Notes: generated from the letters alone by a model not told the origin. A DNA stretch of 64,000 nucleotides from Thermoanaerobacter sp. (GCA_014896455.1 JADBKJ010000006.1:50793-114792), one strand, 5' to 3'; counted from the first letter of the stretch, positions 28,722 through 38,327 are shown. Program-made: numbers and translations.

Positions 28722-29572
28722 AATTTAGAGGGATTGAAGTAAAAATACATTTTTCGACTTTTGCATTTGCATTACTTTTAATTACAACGGGATTTATAAA
28801 AGAATTAATTGCTATTTTTGCTACAGTTTTTGTTCACGAATGGGGACACATTTATATTGCCAAGAGACTAAAAGTAGAGGTGCTACAAGTCAATATCTAT
28901 CCTTTTGGAGGAATTGCTCTTTTGGACAGCATAGTGTTTATAAGACCAGACTTAGAAGTGTTAGTTGCACTGGCAGGACCTATGTCCAATATTTTTTTTG
29001 CTTTTTTTGGAGAATTTATTTCACAAGTTTTACAAATAGACATGGATTATTTTATAAAAGCTAGTATTGCAATGGCTTTTTTTAATCTACTGCCTGGGCT
29101 TCCTTTGGATGGAGGACGGGTTTTAAAAAGTGTTTTGTCATATTTTATTAGCCTAAGAAGTGCTATTGCGACTGCTGTTTTTTCTTCCTATGCTATTTCT
29201 CTTGTTATGTTATATCTTCTTATAAAAGGTATATTCAATTGGAAGCTAAATGTTGTTTATGCTTTTTTATCGGTGTTATTAGTAGTCGCGGCAAATAAAG
29301 AGAAAAAGGCATCAGCTTTTTTGCAAATGAGAGATCTTTTTAGAAAAAAAGCAGAGTTCTACAAAAAAGGATTTATGGGGGTACATCATATAGCAGTATT
29401 AGAAAAGGAGACAATTGCAAACGTTATAAAAAGTTTTATACCTGCTAAATACCATGTTATAATAATATTAGACGACAAATTTAGGGAAAAATATAGAATA
29501 ACCGAAACTCAGCTTTTTGAATATGCGGTAGAACATGGATTGTATTTACCAATTGGTGAGATTATAAAATGA
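28718..29572 (+). CDS. spoIVFB: Intramembrane metalloprotease SpoIVFB (M50)
   Basis: 284 residues, about six spans. Zinc motif FVHEWGH (HExxH) and third ligand motif LLPGLPLDGGRVL; a CBS-like C-terminal part follows after ~residue 200. In spore formers it cuts pro-sigma-K in the mother cell. Translationally coupled to the M23 protein before it. Confidence 0.93.
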   Translation: MKFRGIEVKIHFSTFAFALLLITTGFIKELIAIFATVFVHEWGHIYIAKRLKVEVLQVNIYPFGGIALLDSIVFIRPDLEVLVALAGPMSNIFFAFFGEFISQVLQIDMDYFIKASIAMAFFNLLPGLPLDGGRVLKSVLSYFISLRSAIATAVFSSYAISLVMLYLLIKGIFNWKLNVVYAFLSVLLVVAANKEKKASAFLQMRDLFRKKAEFYKKGFMGVHHIAVLEKETIANVIKSFIPAKYHVIIILDDKFREKYRITETQLFEYAVEHGLYLPIGEIIK

Positions 29573-29588
29573 CTATGGAGGAAGGAAG

Positions 29589-31442
29589 ATGAATAACTTA
29601 AAGGATAAAATAGATGCTTTGCTTATGAAAGTAAGCAAACCCACAAGATACACAGGTGGAGAATTAAATTCTTCTATAAAAAATCCGGAGGAAGTCAAAG
29701 TAAGGTTTGCTTTTGCTTTTCCGGATGTATATGAAGTGGGAATGTCTCATTTGGGGCTTAGAATTTTATACCATCTTTTAAACAAAAGAGAAGACGTATA
29801 TTGTGAAAGGGTTTTTGCGCCATGGTTGGATATGGAAAAACTCATGAGGGAAAATGACATTCCTCTTTTTAGTTTAGAGACAAAAACCACATTAGATAAA
29901 TTTGACTTTATAGGTTTTACTCTCCAGTATGAGTTAAGTTATACAAATGTAATAAATATGCTTAACTTAGCGGGTATTCCTATCCTATCAAGAGATAGGA
30001 AAGGCTTACCTTTTGTCATTGCTGGTGGACCCTGTGCTTATAACCCTGCTCCTTTATCTGACGTTATTGACTTTTTTGTAATGGGAGAAGGAGAAGAAGT
30101 CATAAATGAAATTATTGACGCTTATATAGATTGGAAGAAAAGAGGAGGAGAAAGAGAAGAATTTTTACAAATTGTTTCTCAAATCAAAGGAGTATATGTT
30201 CCTAAGTACTATATGGAAGTATACAATCAAGATGGAACAATAAAAGAGATAAGGCCTATTAAAAAAGGAGTGCCCGAGAAGGTAAAGAAAAGAATAGTTA
30301 AAGATTTTGGAAATGCGTATCATCCTGAGGAGCAAATTGTTCCTTTTATGGACATAGTTCACGACAGAATAATGTTAGAAATTTTTAGAGGATGTACTCG
30401 TGGTTGTAGATTTTGTCAAGCTGGCATGATATATAGGCCAGTGAGGGAAAAATCAAAGGAAAAAATTTTAGATTTAGCGGACAAGCTTATAAAATCTACA
30501 GGGTATGAGGAAATATCTTTAACTTCTTTAAGTACTTGTGATTATTCTCAAATTGAAGACTTAGTCAAAAAACTGATTGATAAATATAAAGATAAAGGAG
30601 TTGGAGTTTCTATACCCTCTACACGAGTAGACGCTGTATCTATAAATTTGTTAAAAGAAATACAAAAAGTTAGAAAAACAGGTCTTACTTTAGCACCAGA
30701 AGCTGGCACACAAAGACTTAGAGACGTAATTAATAAAGGGATTACAGAGGAAGATATTTTAGAGGCGACAAAAGAGGCTTTTTCTGCAGGATGGACAAAT
30801 GTCAAACTTTATTTTATGATTGGTCTTCCTACAGAGATGATGGAGGATGTAGAGGGAATAGTGGATTTGGCTTATAAAATAGTGGATAATTACAAAGAAG
30901 TAAAAGGGAGTGTGAAGAATTTAAAAATCACTATAAGCACTTCTACTTTTGTGCCTAAACCTTTTACACCTTTTCAGTGGACAGCTCAAGATAGCATTAA
31001 AGATATAGTGGAAAAGCAAGACTTGCTAAAAAAGAAACTTAAGAGCAAAGTGTTAAAGTACAATTGGCACAATCCTTATATGAGTTTTTTAGAGGCTGTT
31101 ATTTCAAGAGGAGATAGAAAAGTAGGAAAAGCTATAATAAAAGCCTGGGAAAAGGGATGCAAATTTGACGGATGGGAAGAATATCTTAATTATGACAAAT
31201 GGGAAGAGGCTTTTAAGGAGGTAGGTGTAAATCCTCACTTTTATGCCAATAGAGAAAGAAGCTTAGAAGAAGTATTTCCATGGGATGTAATAGACGTTGG
31301 GGTGGATAAAAGATATTTGATTAGAGAATATAAAAAATCTCAAGAAGGAAGAATTACACCTGACTGCAGGCTCTATTGTACAGGTTGTGGAGTAAAGGAC
31401 TTTGATGAGGGGGTAGTATGTTTTGAAGCGTCTAAGAAATAA
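29589..31442 (+). CDS. B12-binding-type radical SAM protein (TIGR03960 family)
   Basis: 617 residues. The N-terminal ~150 residues resemble a cobalamin-binding fold (VRFAFAFPDVYEVGMSHLGL), and the radical SAM cluster motif is CTRGCRFC (CxxxCxxC) in EIFRGCTRGCRFCQAG. GGAGGAAG precedes the ATG. Its partner gene DUF2344 overlaps its 3' end; in other bacteria the two may be fused or adjacent before rng. An RNA modification role has been suggested but is unproved. Confidence 0.9.
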   Translation: MNNLKDKIDALLMKVSKPTRYTGGELNSSIKNPEEVKVRFAFAFPDVYEVGMSHLGLRILYHLLNKREDVYCERVFAPWLDMEKLMRENDIPLFSLETKTTLDKFDFIGFTLQYELSYTNVINMLNLAGIPILSRDRKGLPFVIAGGPCAYNPAPLSDVIDFFVMGEGEEVINEIIDAYIDWKKRGGEREEFLQIVSQIKGVYVPKYYMEVYNQDGTIKEIRPIKKGVPEKVKKRIVKDFGNAYHPEEQIVPFMDIVHDRIMLEIFRGCTRGCRFCQAGMIYRPVREKSKEKILDLADKLIKSTGYEEISLTSLSTCDYSQIEDLVKKLIDKYKDKGVGVSIPSTRVDAVSINLLKEIQKVRKTGLTLAPEAGTQRLRDVINKGITEEDILEATKEAFSAGWTNVKLYFMIGLPTEMMEDVEGIVDLAYKIVDNYKEVKGSVKNLKITISTSTFVPKPFTPFQWTAQDSIKDIVEKQDLLKKKLKSKVLKYNWHNPYMSFLEAVISRGDRKVGKAIIKAWEKGCKFDGWEEYLNYDKWEEAFKEVGVNPHFYANRERSLEEVFPWDVIDVGVDKRYLIREYKKSQEGRITPDCRLYCTGCGVKDFDEGVVCFEASKK

Positions 31443-32076
31443 ATATACAAAAGATGAAAGAGTCAAATTTATTTCCCATTTAGACCTTTTGCGAGTATTT
31501 CAAAGGGCTTTGAGAAGAGCCAATATAAAAGTGGCTTTTTCAAAAGGATTTAATCCCCATCCCAAAATTTCTTTTGGGCCTGCACTTGTGGTGGGAGCGA
31601 CGACAGAAGGAGATTATATGGATATAGATGTGGAAGAAGATATTTCTCCGGAAGAATTCAGAAAAAAGATGAACAAAGTGTTGCCACCTGGTATTGAAAT
31701 TGTGGAAAGTTATGAGGTAGAATTAAATGATGCGCTTTCTACAAAAATAAAAGGAGCAGAGTATATTTTGCAAGTCAATGTTAAAAAAAGTATTAAAGAT
31801 ATTCAAAATAAAATAGAAGAATTTATGAAAAGAGATATAATTGAGATAGAAAAAGAGAGTAAAAGTGGCAGAAAAATGGTAAATATAAGACCTTATGTTT
31901 TGGAATTAAAGGTAATTTATGAGGCAGAAAATTATTTTAAATTTTATATAAAATTAAAATTAGGAGAGGGAGCTCCTAATCCATTGCATTTATTAAAAGC
32001 TTTGAATGATTACATTGGAGACTTGTTTGATATGGACTTTTATAAACTTCACAGAAAGAATACGATTTTAGAATAA
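31423..32076 (+). CDS. DUF2344 / TIGR03936 family protein
   Basis: 217 residues from TTG 31423, overlapping the radical SAM gene by 20 bp. Conserved start RVKFISHLDLLRVFQRALRR and FSKGFNPHPKISFGPALVVG are diagnostic. It is the fixed partner of the preceding radical SAM protein; function unknown. Confidence 0.9.
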   Translation: MKRLRNKYTKDERVKFISHLDLLRVFQRALRRANIKVAFSKGFNPHPKISFGPALVVGATTEGDYMDIDVEEDISPEEFRKKMNKVLPPGIEIVESYEVELNDALSTKIKGAEYILQVNVKKSIKDIQNKIEEFMKRDIIEIEKESKSGRKMVNIRPYVLELKVIYEAENYFKFYIKLKLGEGAPNPLHLLKALNDYIGDLFDMDFYKLHRKNTILE

Positions 32077-32092
32077 GTACGGGGTGAAAATT

Positions 32093-33520
32093 TTGAAAAG
32101 ACTTATATTGGACATTGATGAAAATTTGAGTCAAATTGCTTTATTAGAAAATGGGAAGCTAAAGGAGTACCATCCAGAGAAAAGAGATGGAAAAAATATT
32201 TTGGGAAATATTTATAAAGGTAAGATTCAAAATGTTTTAAAAGGTATGCAGGCGGCCTTTGTAGATATTGGAATTGGTAAGAACGCTTTTTTATTTTCTG
32301 ACGATGTGCTTTTTCAACAAGAAAATTTACCCAAAAGCATCACACAAGTTTTAAAACCAGGCCAACCAATAATGGTTCAAGTATCAAAAGAAGCAGTAGG
32401 CATGAAAAATCCCAGAGTGACCGCTAATATTTCTTTGCCGGGGAAATATATCGTTTTAATGCCCAATGTCGACTACGTTGGAATTTCCCACAGGATTGAG
32501 GAAGAAGGGGAAAGGAAAAGGCTTCAGGAAATTGTGAAAGAATTAAAACCTGATGGTATGGGGATAATTATCAGAACAGCTGCATTAGAGGCGACAGAAC
32601 AGCAAATGCGGGAGGATTTAGACGAATTAATTCGCTTGTATGAGAAAATACAAAGAGATTTTCAAAATGCTCCCCTTCCTTCTTTGATATACAAAGAAGA
32701 GGATTTTGCAATTAAGTATTTGAGGGATTTGCTTTCTGATGAGGTAGATGAAATTGTGGTAAATGACAAAGAAGAGTATGAGGACATAAAAAGATATTTA
32801 AAAAATGTAGGAAAGGAAAATATTTCAGTTACTTATGAAGAAGGAGACTTAATGGGGATTTATGGAGCAGATTTTCAAGTTGAGAAATTGTTAGAAAAAA
32901 AGGTATGGTTAAAAAGTGGAGGTTTTGTAATAATAGACCAAACAGAAGCTCTTACTGTAATTGATGTAAACACAGGAAAGTACGTAGGAAAATCTTCTTT
33001 AGAGGAGACAATATACAAGACCAATCTTGAAGCAGCAGAAGAAATTGCCCTGCAGCTTAAGTTAAGAGATATTGGTGGAATAATTATTATTGACTTTATA
33101 GACATGAAAAATGAAAATTTTAGAAGGGATTTGCTGGAGTTTTTCAAAAAAGAACTCCAAAAAGACAGGACAAAATGCAGTGTATTAGGGTATACTCAAT
33201 TAGGGCTTGTTGAGATGACAAGAAAAAGAGTGAGGTCGCAAGTAGGCTCATACCTTAAAGAAAAATGCCCTATGTGTGAAGGAGAAGGGATGGTTTATTC
33301 AACTGAGTACATCTACAAAAAATTAAAGAATAATATAGAGAGAGTGTTGCGACATATAAAAGCGCGGAAAATCTACATAAAAGGGGATGATAAAGTTGTT
33401 AAAACCGCGGAAGAAAAGGAAATTGTAAAATTTTATAAAGAGAAATTTAATGTAGACCTCGAATTTATTGTTGACAATAAAAAAAAATATGGCCATTTTG
33501 AGATAAAACTACCGGAGTAG
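32093..33520 (+). CDS. rng: Ribonuclease G
   Basis: 475 residues from TTG 32093 (GGGGTG 7 nt upstream; GTG 32084 is in frame without good spacing). S1 domain in the first ~120 residues (GNIYKGKIQNVLKGMQAAFV), catalytic aspartates in LTVIDVNTGKYVGK and IIIIDFIDM, and the zinc-link cysteines KCPMC. It lacks the C-terminal scaffold of RNase E. It processes rRNA and mRNA; placed just upstream of rplU-rpmA as in many clostridia. Confidence 0.95.
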   Translation: MKRLILDIDENLSQIALLENGKLKEYHPEKRDGKNILGNIYKGKIQNVLKGMQAAFVDIGIGKNAFLFSDDVLFQQENLPKSITQVLKPGQPIMVQVSKEAVGMKNPRVTANISLPGKYIVLMPNVDYVGISHRIEEEGERKRLQEIVKELKPDGMGIIIRTAALEATEQQMREDLDELIRLYEKIQRDFQNAPLPSLIYKEEDFAIKYLRDLLSDEVDEIVVNDKEEYEDIKRYLKNVGKENISVTYEEGDLMGIYGADFQVEKLLEKKVWLKSGGFVIIDQTEALTVIDVNTGKYVGKSSLEETIYKTNLEAAEEIALQLKLRDIGGIIIIDFIDMKNENFRRDLLEFFKKELQKDRTKCSVLGYTQLGLVEMTRKRVRSQVGSYLKEKCPMCEGEGMVYSTEYIYKKLKNNIERVLRHIKARKIYIKGDDKVVKTAEEKEIVKFYKEKFNVDLEFIVDNKKKYGHFEIKLPE

Positions 33521-33606
33521 TTTCAATATAAAAACTTTTTATACCAATTAAATGAGAAAAGTAAACAATGATGTTTTTGTCATTATCGAAAAATTTATAA
33601 TTTTTA

Positions 33607-33636
33607 TTGACAATAATAATTTGTATAATTTATCAT
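33607..33636 (+). promoter_or_regulatory. Probable promoter for the LapA-like gene
   Basis: TTGACA (33607-33612), 18-bp spacer, TATCAT (33631-33636). A TATAAT inside the spacer is too close to the -35 box to be its partner. No gene is seen in 33521-33688. Confidence 0.5.
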
Positions 33637-33688
33637 AAAGGTAGAAAGGTGTTAATGAGTGGTACTGAAGATGGGGGAGGTGAATTTT

Positions 33689-34060
33689 GTGAAGGGGCAA
33701 TATTATACAATATTAGCTTTGATATTCGCAATTATAGTAGCGATTTTTGCTATTTCTAATGCTGGACCTGTGGATATAAGTTTTTTGTATTGGCATTATT
33801 CAATTTCTCAAGCTTTAGTAATTTTATTGTCAGCAGCTATTGGAGCTATAATTGTGGGGACAATAGGTTTATTTGGACAAATTCGCTATAGCGTGATGAT
33901 AAGAGGACTTAACAATAGAATAAAAGAATTGGAAAAAGAAAAGGAAGAATTAAATCAAAAGGTTATAGAATTGCAAAACTATAAATTAGCGGAAGAAAAA
34001 ACGAAGGAACAAAGCGATGGCAAGGAAGAGGAGGAAGAAAAAGGAACACAAACTCTTTAG
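33689..34060 (+). CDS. LapA/DUF1049-like two-span membrane protein
   Basis: 123 residues from GTG 33689 (GGGGGAGGTG 6 nt upstream). Two spans (YTILALIFAIIVAIFAISNA; SQALVILLSAAIGAIIVGTI) joined by FLYWHYS, then a charged coiled coil. This is the LapA-domain layout. Role in Gram-positives unknown. Confidence 0.8.
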   Translation: MKGQYYTILALIFAIIVAIFAISNAGPVDISFLYWHYSISQALVILLSAAIGAIIVGTIGLFGQIRYSVMIRGLNNRIKELEKEKEELNQKVIELQNYKLAEEKTKEQSDGKEEEEEKGTQTL

Positions 34061-34071
34061 TCGATTTTTAA

Positions 34072-34108
34072 TTGACAAATGATATTTTATTATGTTAAAA
34101 TATCATTT
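34072..34108 (+). promoter_or_regulatory. rplU promoter overlapped by a 13-bp inverted repeat
   Basis: TTGACA (34072-34077), 18-bp spacer, TAAAAT (34096-34101). AAATGATATTTTA (34077-34089) and TAAAATATCATTT (34096-34108) are perfect inverted repeats with a 6-nt centre, covering the spacer and the -10 box. This has the form of a repressor operator or a leader-proximal hairpin. Confidence 0.6.
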
Positions 34109-34165
34109 GCGGCCGCTCGGGACGGGTTTTTAAATTTTTACCTTGTTTCCCGGCGAGACTGGATG
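34109..34165 (+). ncRNA. L21 leader (ribosomal protein autoregulatory element)
   Basis: GCGGCCGCTCGGGACGGG ... CCCGGCGAGACTGGATGG lies just before the rplU SD. The arrangement matches the L21 leader found upstream of rplU in Firmicutes, in which L21 is thought to bind its own mRNA. Confidence 0.7.
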
Positions 34166-34179
34166 GAGGAGGTGCAAAG

Positions 34180-34494
34180 ATGTACGCAATAATCGAAACT
34201 GGCGGAAAACAGTATATGGTTCGTGAAGGAGATGTTCTTGCAGTAGAAAAGTTAAATTATACAGAAGGAGAAGTTATTTCTTTTGACAAAGTTTTGGCTG
34301 TGTCAAAAGAGGACGGTAATGTAGAGTTTGGCAAACCCTATTTAGAAAATGTGAAGGTTAATGCCAAGGTTTTAGAGCATGGGAAAGGACCAAAAATAAG
34401 AGTTTTTAAGTATAAGCCAAAGAAAAATTATAGAAGAAGACAAGGACATCGTCAACCTTATACAAAAGTACAGATTGAAAAAATAATTCAGTAA
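34180..34494 (+). CDS. rplU: 50S ribosomal protein L21
   Basis: 104 residues, standard length. [18 protein letters not shown] start, [20 protein letters not shown] and the [14 protein letters not shown] end are typical. GGAGGAGG precedes the ATG. First gene of the rplU-prp-rpmA set. Confidence 0.98.
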   Translation: MYAIIETGGKQYMVREGDVLAVEKLNYTEGEVISFDKVLAVSKEDGNVEFGKPYLENVKVNAKVLEHGKGPKIRVFKYKPKKNYRRRQGHRQPYTKVQIEKIIQ

Positions 34495-34497
34495 GCC

Positions 34498-34836
34498 ATG
34501 ATTAGAGTAGAAATATTGAGAGATCCAAAAGGGGATATTTATAAATTTAATATAAAAGGACATGCGGGTTTTGATGAGTACGGAAAGGACATCATATGTG
34601 CAGCTGTTTCTGCTATATCTCAGACAGCGGTGCTGGGAATAGAGACGTTAAAAACTGTTAAAATAAAGAAAAAAATAGAAAGTGGCGATTTGCAGATTGA
34701 CATTATTGATAAAGGTTTGGCAGAAGATGAAGTACGATTGAAAGCTATTCTGGAGACTATGGTTTTAGGCCTTAAAGATATTGAAGCGGATTATCCTGAA
34801 TATGTAAGGGTTATGGATAGGAGGTGCAAAAAATGA
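34498..34836 (+). CDS. prp: Ribosomal-processing cysteine protease Prp
   Basis: 112 residues. Prp removes the N-terminal extension of L27. Catalytic histidine in [13 protein letters not shown] and cysteine in [16 protein letters not shown], as in the YsxB/Prp family. It lies between rplU and rpmA and overlaps rpmA by 4 bp. Confidence 0.95.
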   Translation: MIRVEILRDPKGDIYKFNIKGHAGFDEYGKDIICAAVSAISQTAVLGIETLKTVKIKKKIESGDLQIDIIDKGLAEDEVRLKAILETMVLGLKDIEADYPEYVRVMDRRCKK

Positions 34837-35120
34837 AACTCCAACTTTTTGCTCATAAAAAGGGTGTTGGAAGTTCCAGAAACGGTCGTGATAGTGAATC
34901 TAAGCGTTTGGGAGTAAAAAGGTCAGATGGACAATTTGTATTAGCTGGCAATATCCTTGTAAGACAAAGAGGAACTAGAATACATCCAGGTGTAAATGTA
35001 GGGAAAGGAAAAGACGATACACTTTTTGCATTAATTGATGGATATGTTACTTTTGAAAGAAAAGGCCGCGACAAAAAACAAGTAAGTGTTTATCCAGAAA
35101 GGAAAGTTGCGCAGAATTAA
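34833..35120 (+). CDS. rpmA: 50S ribosomal protein L27 with cleavable N-terminus
   Basis: 95 residues from ATG 34833 (AGGAGGTG upstream). It begins [20 protein letters not shown]: the Firmicute-type extension ending LQLF is present before the A-H-K-K-G start of mature L27, so Prp should cut between F and A. L27 reaches the peptidyl transferase centre, which explains why the extension must go. Confidence 0.97.
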   Translation: MKLQLFAHKKGVGSSRNGRDSESKRLGVKRSDGQFVLAGNILVRQRGTRIHPGVNVGKGKDDTLFALIDGYVTFERKGRDKKQVSVYPERKVAQN

Positions 35121-35145
35121 ATCCTGGTTTATACCAGGATTTTTT
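35119..35145 (+). terminator. Terminator after rpmA
   Basis: AAATCCTGG pairs with CCAGGATTT around TTTATA, followed by T residues. Confidence 0.85.
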
Positions 35146-35174
35146 CATAAATAATAATAGAAAGTGGTGGAAAA

Positions 35175-35390
35175 ATGGTGTCAGATGTGGAGTTATTGGT
35201 AGACTACCTCAAACGAAGCAGGCATGAACTTTTAAATGATTTACAAGTGGTATTAGGGTATGCTCAACTGGGGAAATTAGATAAAGTGATTGAATCTCTT
35301 CACATTACAATTGACCACCTTAATAAAGAAAGAGATATTTTTAATTCCGACAATGCACAAGAGATTATAAAAAATATCTTAGAGGGGTAA
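35175..35390 (+). CDS. Small Spo0B-like (SPOB_a) protein
   Basis: 71 residues. It matches only the alpha-helical hairpin of Spo0B: LKRSRHELLNDLQVVLGYAQ, with the histidine at the phosphotransfer position. The C-terminal kinase-like domain of Bacillus Spo0B (~190 residues) is absent. It lies directly before obgE, as spo0B does in Bacillus. Whether it carries phosphate is unknown. Confidence 0.8.
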   Translation: MVSDVELLVDYLKRSRHELLNDLQVVLGYAQLGKLDKVIESLHITIDHLNKERDIFNSDNAQEIIKNILEG

Positions 35391-35434
35391 GAAATTTTGA
35401 AAAGTATATACTATAAAGAAAGGCAGGTGAAAAA

Positions 35435-36706
35435 ATGTTTATAGACACAGCAAGGATATATATAAAAGCTGGAGACGGTGGAAATGGAATTATATCTTTT
35501 AGAAGGGAAAAATACGTTGCTTATGGTGGGCCGGATGGTGGCGACGGAGGAAAAGGTGGAGATGTAATATTTGTAGCAGATCCTAATTTGTCTACTTTGT
35601 TAGATTTTAAATACAGAAAAAAGTACATTGCACAAAACGGAGAAAATGGTAGAGGTAAAAATCAATATGGCAAAAACGGAGAAGACTTGTACATAAAAGT
35701 TCCTGTAGGAACCTTGATAATTAACGATGAAACAGGAGAAATCATAGCTGACCTTGTAAAACCTAATCAAAAGGCTATTGTTTTACGGGGAGGTAAGGGA
35801 GGAAGAGGAAATACTAAATTTGCTACTTCTACTTTGAAGACTCCTCGTTTTGCTGAAAGTGGTGAAAAAGGCAAAGAAATGTGGGTACGATTGGAGTTGA
35901 AACTTCTTGCTGATGTGGGATTAATAGGATTCCCAAATGCAGGTAAATCCACTCTTTTAGCCAGTTGCACAAGAGCAAAGCCTAAAATTGCTAATTATCC
36001 TTTTACTACCCTGACACCCAATTTAGGAGTTGTAGAGTATAAAGAGAAATCTTTTGTAATGGCAGATATTCCAGGTTTAATTGAAGGAGCTCACAGAGGC
36101 GAAGGATTAGGTCATGACTTTTTAAGGCACATTGAAAGGACAAAAATGTTGATACACGTTGTGGATGTATCTGGAAATGAGGGACGAGACCCTATAGAAG
36201 ATTTTGAGAAGATAAATGAAGAGCTTAAACTCTATAGTGAAAGATTGCTTACTTTGCCTCAAATTGTTGCTGCAAATAAAATTGATTTACAAAGTGGTAG
36301 AGAAAATTACCCTGATTTTGAAAAAGAAATTAAAAAAAGAGGTTATGATGTATATCCTATATCCGCTTTGACAAGAGAGGGTATTGACAAACTTTTGGAC
36401 AAGACTATAGAAATTCTTTCTTCTATTCCGGTTGAGGAGATAAAGGAAGTACCAGAAGTTATTGTTTATACACCTCCTGAAGAGGAAGAAACTCTCAATA
36501 TAGAAGCAAAAGATAATACCTATTATCTTAGCGGTACAAAAATTGACAAACTTTTAAAAAGAGTAAATTTACAAGATGAGCATTCTTTAAGGTACTTTGA
36601 AATGCTTCTTAGAAAAAGCGGGGTAATAGATGCTCTTAAGGAAAAGGGATTTAAAAGTGGCGATACAATAAATGTGAGAGATTTTGAATTTGAATACTAT
36701 GAATAA
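35435..36706 (+). CDS. obgE: Ribosome assembly GTPase Obg
   Basis: 423 residues. Glycine-rich Obg fold (1-158; GGPDGGDGGKGGDVIF), GTPase domain (GFPNAGKSTLLASC, DIPGLIEGAHRGEGLGHDFL, NKIDL) and C-terminal OCT domain (~345-423). Needed for 50S maturation and linked to sporulation in Bacillus. Its terminator carries repeat copy 3. Confidence 0.97.
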   Translation: MFIDTARIYIKAGDGGNGIISFRREKYVAYGGPDGGDGGKGGDVIFVADPNLSTLLDFKYRKKYIAQNGENGRGKNQYGKNGEDLYIKVPVGTLIINDETGEIIADLVKPNQKAIVLRGGKGGRGNTKFATSTLKTPRFAESGEKGKEMWVRLELKLLADVGLIGFPNAGKSTLLASCTRAKPKIANYPFTTLTPNLGVVEYKEKSFVMADIPGLIEGAHRGEGLGHDFLRHIERTKMLIHVVDVSGNEGRDPIEDFEKINEELKLYSERLLTLPQIVAANKIDLQSGRENYPDFEKEIKKRGYDVYPISALTREGIDKLLDKTIEILSSIPVEEIKEVPEVIVYTPPEEEETLNIEAKDNTYYLSGTKIDKLLKRVNLQDEHSLRYFEMLLRKSGVIDALKEKGFKSGDTINVRDFEFEYYE

Positions 36707-36727
36707 AAGTGGATTTGATTCCACTTT
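36706..36727 (+). terminator. obgE terminator stem abutting repeat copy 3
   Basis: AAAGTGGA pairs with TCCACTTT (loop TTTGAT). Only three T remain before the repeat starts at 36728. Confidence 0.75.
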
Positions 36728-36992
36728 CAGACTGTAGACAAACTTTCGCAAAGGAGATATTTTGCAATCGGTGCGACTTGTTACAAAGCGGTAACAAAAC
36801 TTAGCGAGACTGAGGGTGGAGGCAGGGCCGAAGCCATGGATGGCGAAGGCGGGCACCTGAGGCAAGGAGGCCGATTGTGCCCGGTACCCTGCCGGAGCCC
36901 GAAGGTCGAGCTTTAGTTTTGTCGCTTTGGAACATCGGAGCGACGATGCAAAATATCTCCTTTGAATATTTTTTAACTTTGTCAACAAACTG
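36728..36992 (+). repeat. Terminator-associated palindromic element, copy 3
   Basis: 265 bp, almost identical to copies 1 and 2. Left neighbour is the obgE terminator stem; right neighbour is a different hairpin (36994-37014), so there is no direct repeat at this locus. Internal hairpins GCCATGGATGGC and GGCAAGGAGGCC are intact. Confidence 0.9.
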
Positions 36993-36993
36993 C

Positions 36994-37019
36994 GAGAGTA
37001 TTTCGTATACTCTCTTTTA
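36994..37019 (+). terminator. Terminator on the right side of repeat copy 3
   Basis: GAGAGTAT pairs with ATACTCTC (loop TTCGT), followed by TTTTATTATT. Confidence 0.75.
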
Positions 37020-37117
37020 TTATTACTTTAATGAATGTTCATGGTAAGCTTGTGCAATTTACCTCTTTTGATGTATAATGTATAATATAAAAGAAATATA
37101 AATTGGGGGATAGTAAC

Positions 37118-37753
37118 TTGGAAATGGAGCTTAGACTTGGGATAATGGGAGGCACTTTTGACCCTATTCATTATGGCCATTTAGTTACTGCTGAAGCGGT
37201 AAGGTCTGAATTTAAATTGGACAAAGTGATTTTTGTTCCAGCAGGTAACCCGCCTCATAAAGTAAAGCGAAAGGTGACGGATAAAAAACATCGTTATTTA
37301 ATGACTATACTTGCTACAATAACTAATCCTTTTTTTGAGGTATCGACGATTGAAATTGACAGAGAAGGGTATACTTATACTATTGATACTATCAAAGAGT
37401 TTAAAAAAATTTATGGGGAAAGTACGCAACTTTATTTTATAACAGGAGCAGATGCTGTTTTAGAAATTTTGACTTGGAAAAGCGCGGATGAGATTCTGAA
37501 AATGTGTAATTTTGTTGCTGCAACTAGGCCAGGAATTGAAGGTAGTAAAATAGATGAAGAATTAAAAAAAATTAGAAAACTTTATGGAAATGTCATTTAC
37601 AAAGTGACTGTTCCTTCTTTAGCTATCTCCTCAACTGATATAAGGGAAAGAGTAGCAAGGGGGCGACCTATAAAGTATTTGTTGCCGGAGTCTGTAGAAA
37701 GATATATTCAAAAATACGGTTTATACAAAGAGGATGACGAAAATGGGGTATGA
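37118..37753 (+). CDS. nadD: Nicotinate-nucleotide adenylyltransferase
   Basis: 211 residues from TTG 37118 (GGGGGAT 7 nt upstream; TTG 37103 lacks an SD). Converts NaMN to deamido-[22 protein letters not shown] has the nucleotidyltransferase HxGH-type motif; VPAGNPPHK and [18 protein letters not shown] [20 protein letters not shown] follow. Overlaps yqeK by 11 bp. Confidence 0.96.
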   Translation: MEMELRLGIMGGTFDPIHYGHLVTAEAVRSEFKLDKVIFVPAGNPPHKVKRKVTDKKHRYLMTILATITNPFFEVSTIEIDREGYTYTIDTIKEFKKIYGESTQLYFITGADAVLEILTWKSADEILKMCNFVAATRPGIEGSKIDEELKKIRKLYGNVIYKVTVPSLAISSTDIRERVARGRPIKYLLPESVERYIQKYGLYKEDDENGV

Positions 37754-38327
37754 CATAGAATTTTTTAAAAAGAGATTAAAGGAGTTATTAGATGAAAAAA
37801 GATTTAAACACTCTATTGGAGTAATGGAAACCGCAATGCATCTTGCAATAAAATATGGAGCTGATGTCGAAAAGGCACAAGTAGCAGGATTATTGCATGA
37901 TTGCGCTAAAAGCTATTCTGATGATGACCTTTTAAAACTTGCTAAAAAATATAGAATTGAGCTAGATGAGATTTTAATGCATGCGCCTTTTCTTTTACAC
38001 GGTCCTGTAGGTGCACATTTGGTAGAAGAAATTTTTGGAATAAAAGATCAAGAAATAAAAAGGGCAATTGCTCTTCATACTACTGGTGATGTCAATATGA
38101 GCCTTTTGGATGAAGTAGTATTTCTTGCGGATTATATAGAGCCTAATAGAGATTTTAAAGGAGTAGAGGAATTAAGGCGATTAGCTGAGGAAAATTTAGA
38201 CCTTGCTTTGTTAAAGTCTTTTGATAGTACAATTTGTTATGTTTTAGAGAGGGGACTACTTCTTTATGAGAAAACAGTAAAAGCTAGGAATCATATTTTT
38301 TTGAAACTTGGGAGTGGAGGTAAATGA
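37743..38327 (+). CDS. yqeK: HD-domain phosphohydrolase YqeK
   Basis: 194 residues from ATG 37743 (GAGGATG upstream). YqeK enzymes cleave Ap4A symmetrically. Metal ligands: H in [13 protein letters not shown] in [11 protein letters not shown], then [14 protein letters not shown] and [20 protein letters not shown]. Fixed neighbour of nadD in Firmicutes. Confidence 0.94.
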   Translation: MGYDIEFFKKRLKELLDEKRFKHSIGVMETAMHLAIKYGADVEKAQVAGLLHDCAKSYSDDDLLKLAKKYRIELDEILMHAPFLLHGPVGAHLVEEIFGIKDQEIKRAIALHTTGDVNMSLLDEVVFLADYIEPNRDFKGVEELRRLAEENLDLALLKSFDSTICYVLERGLLLYEKTVKARNHIFLKLGSGGK

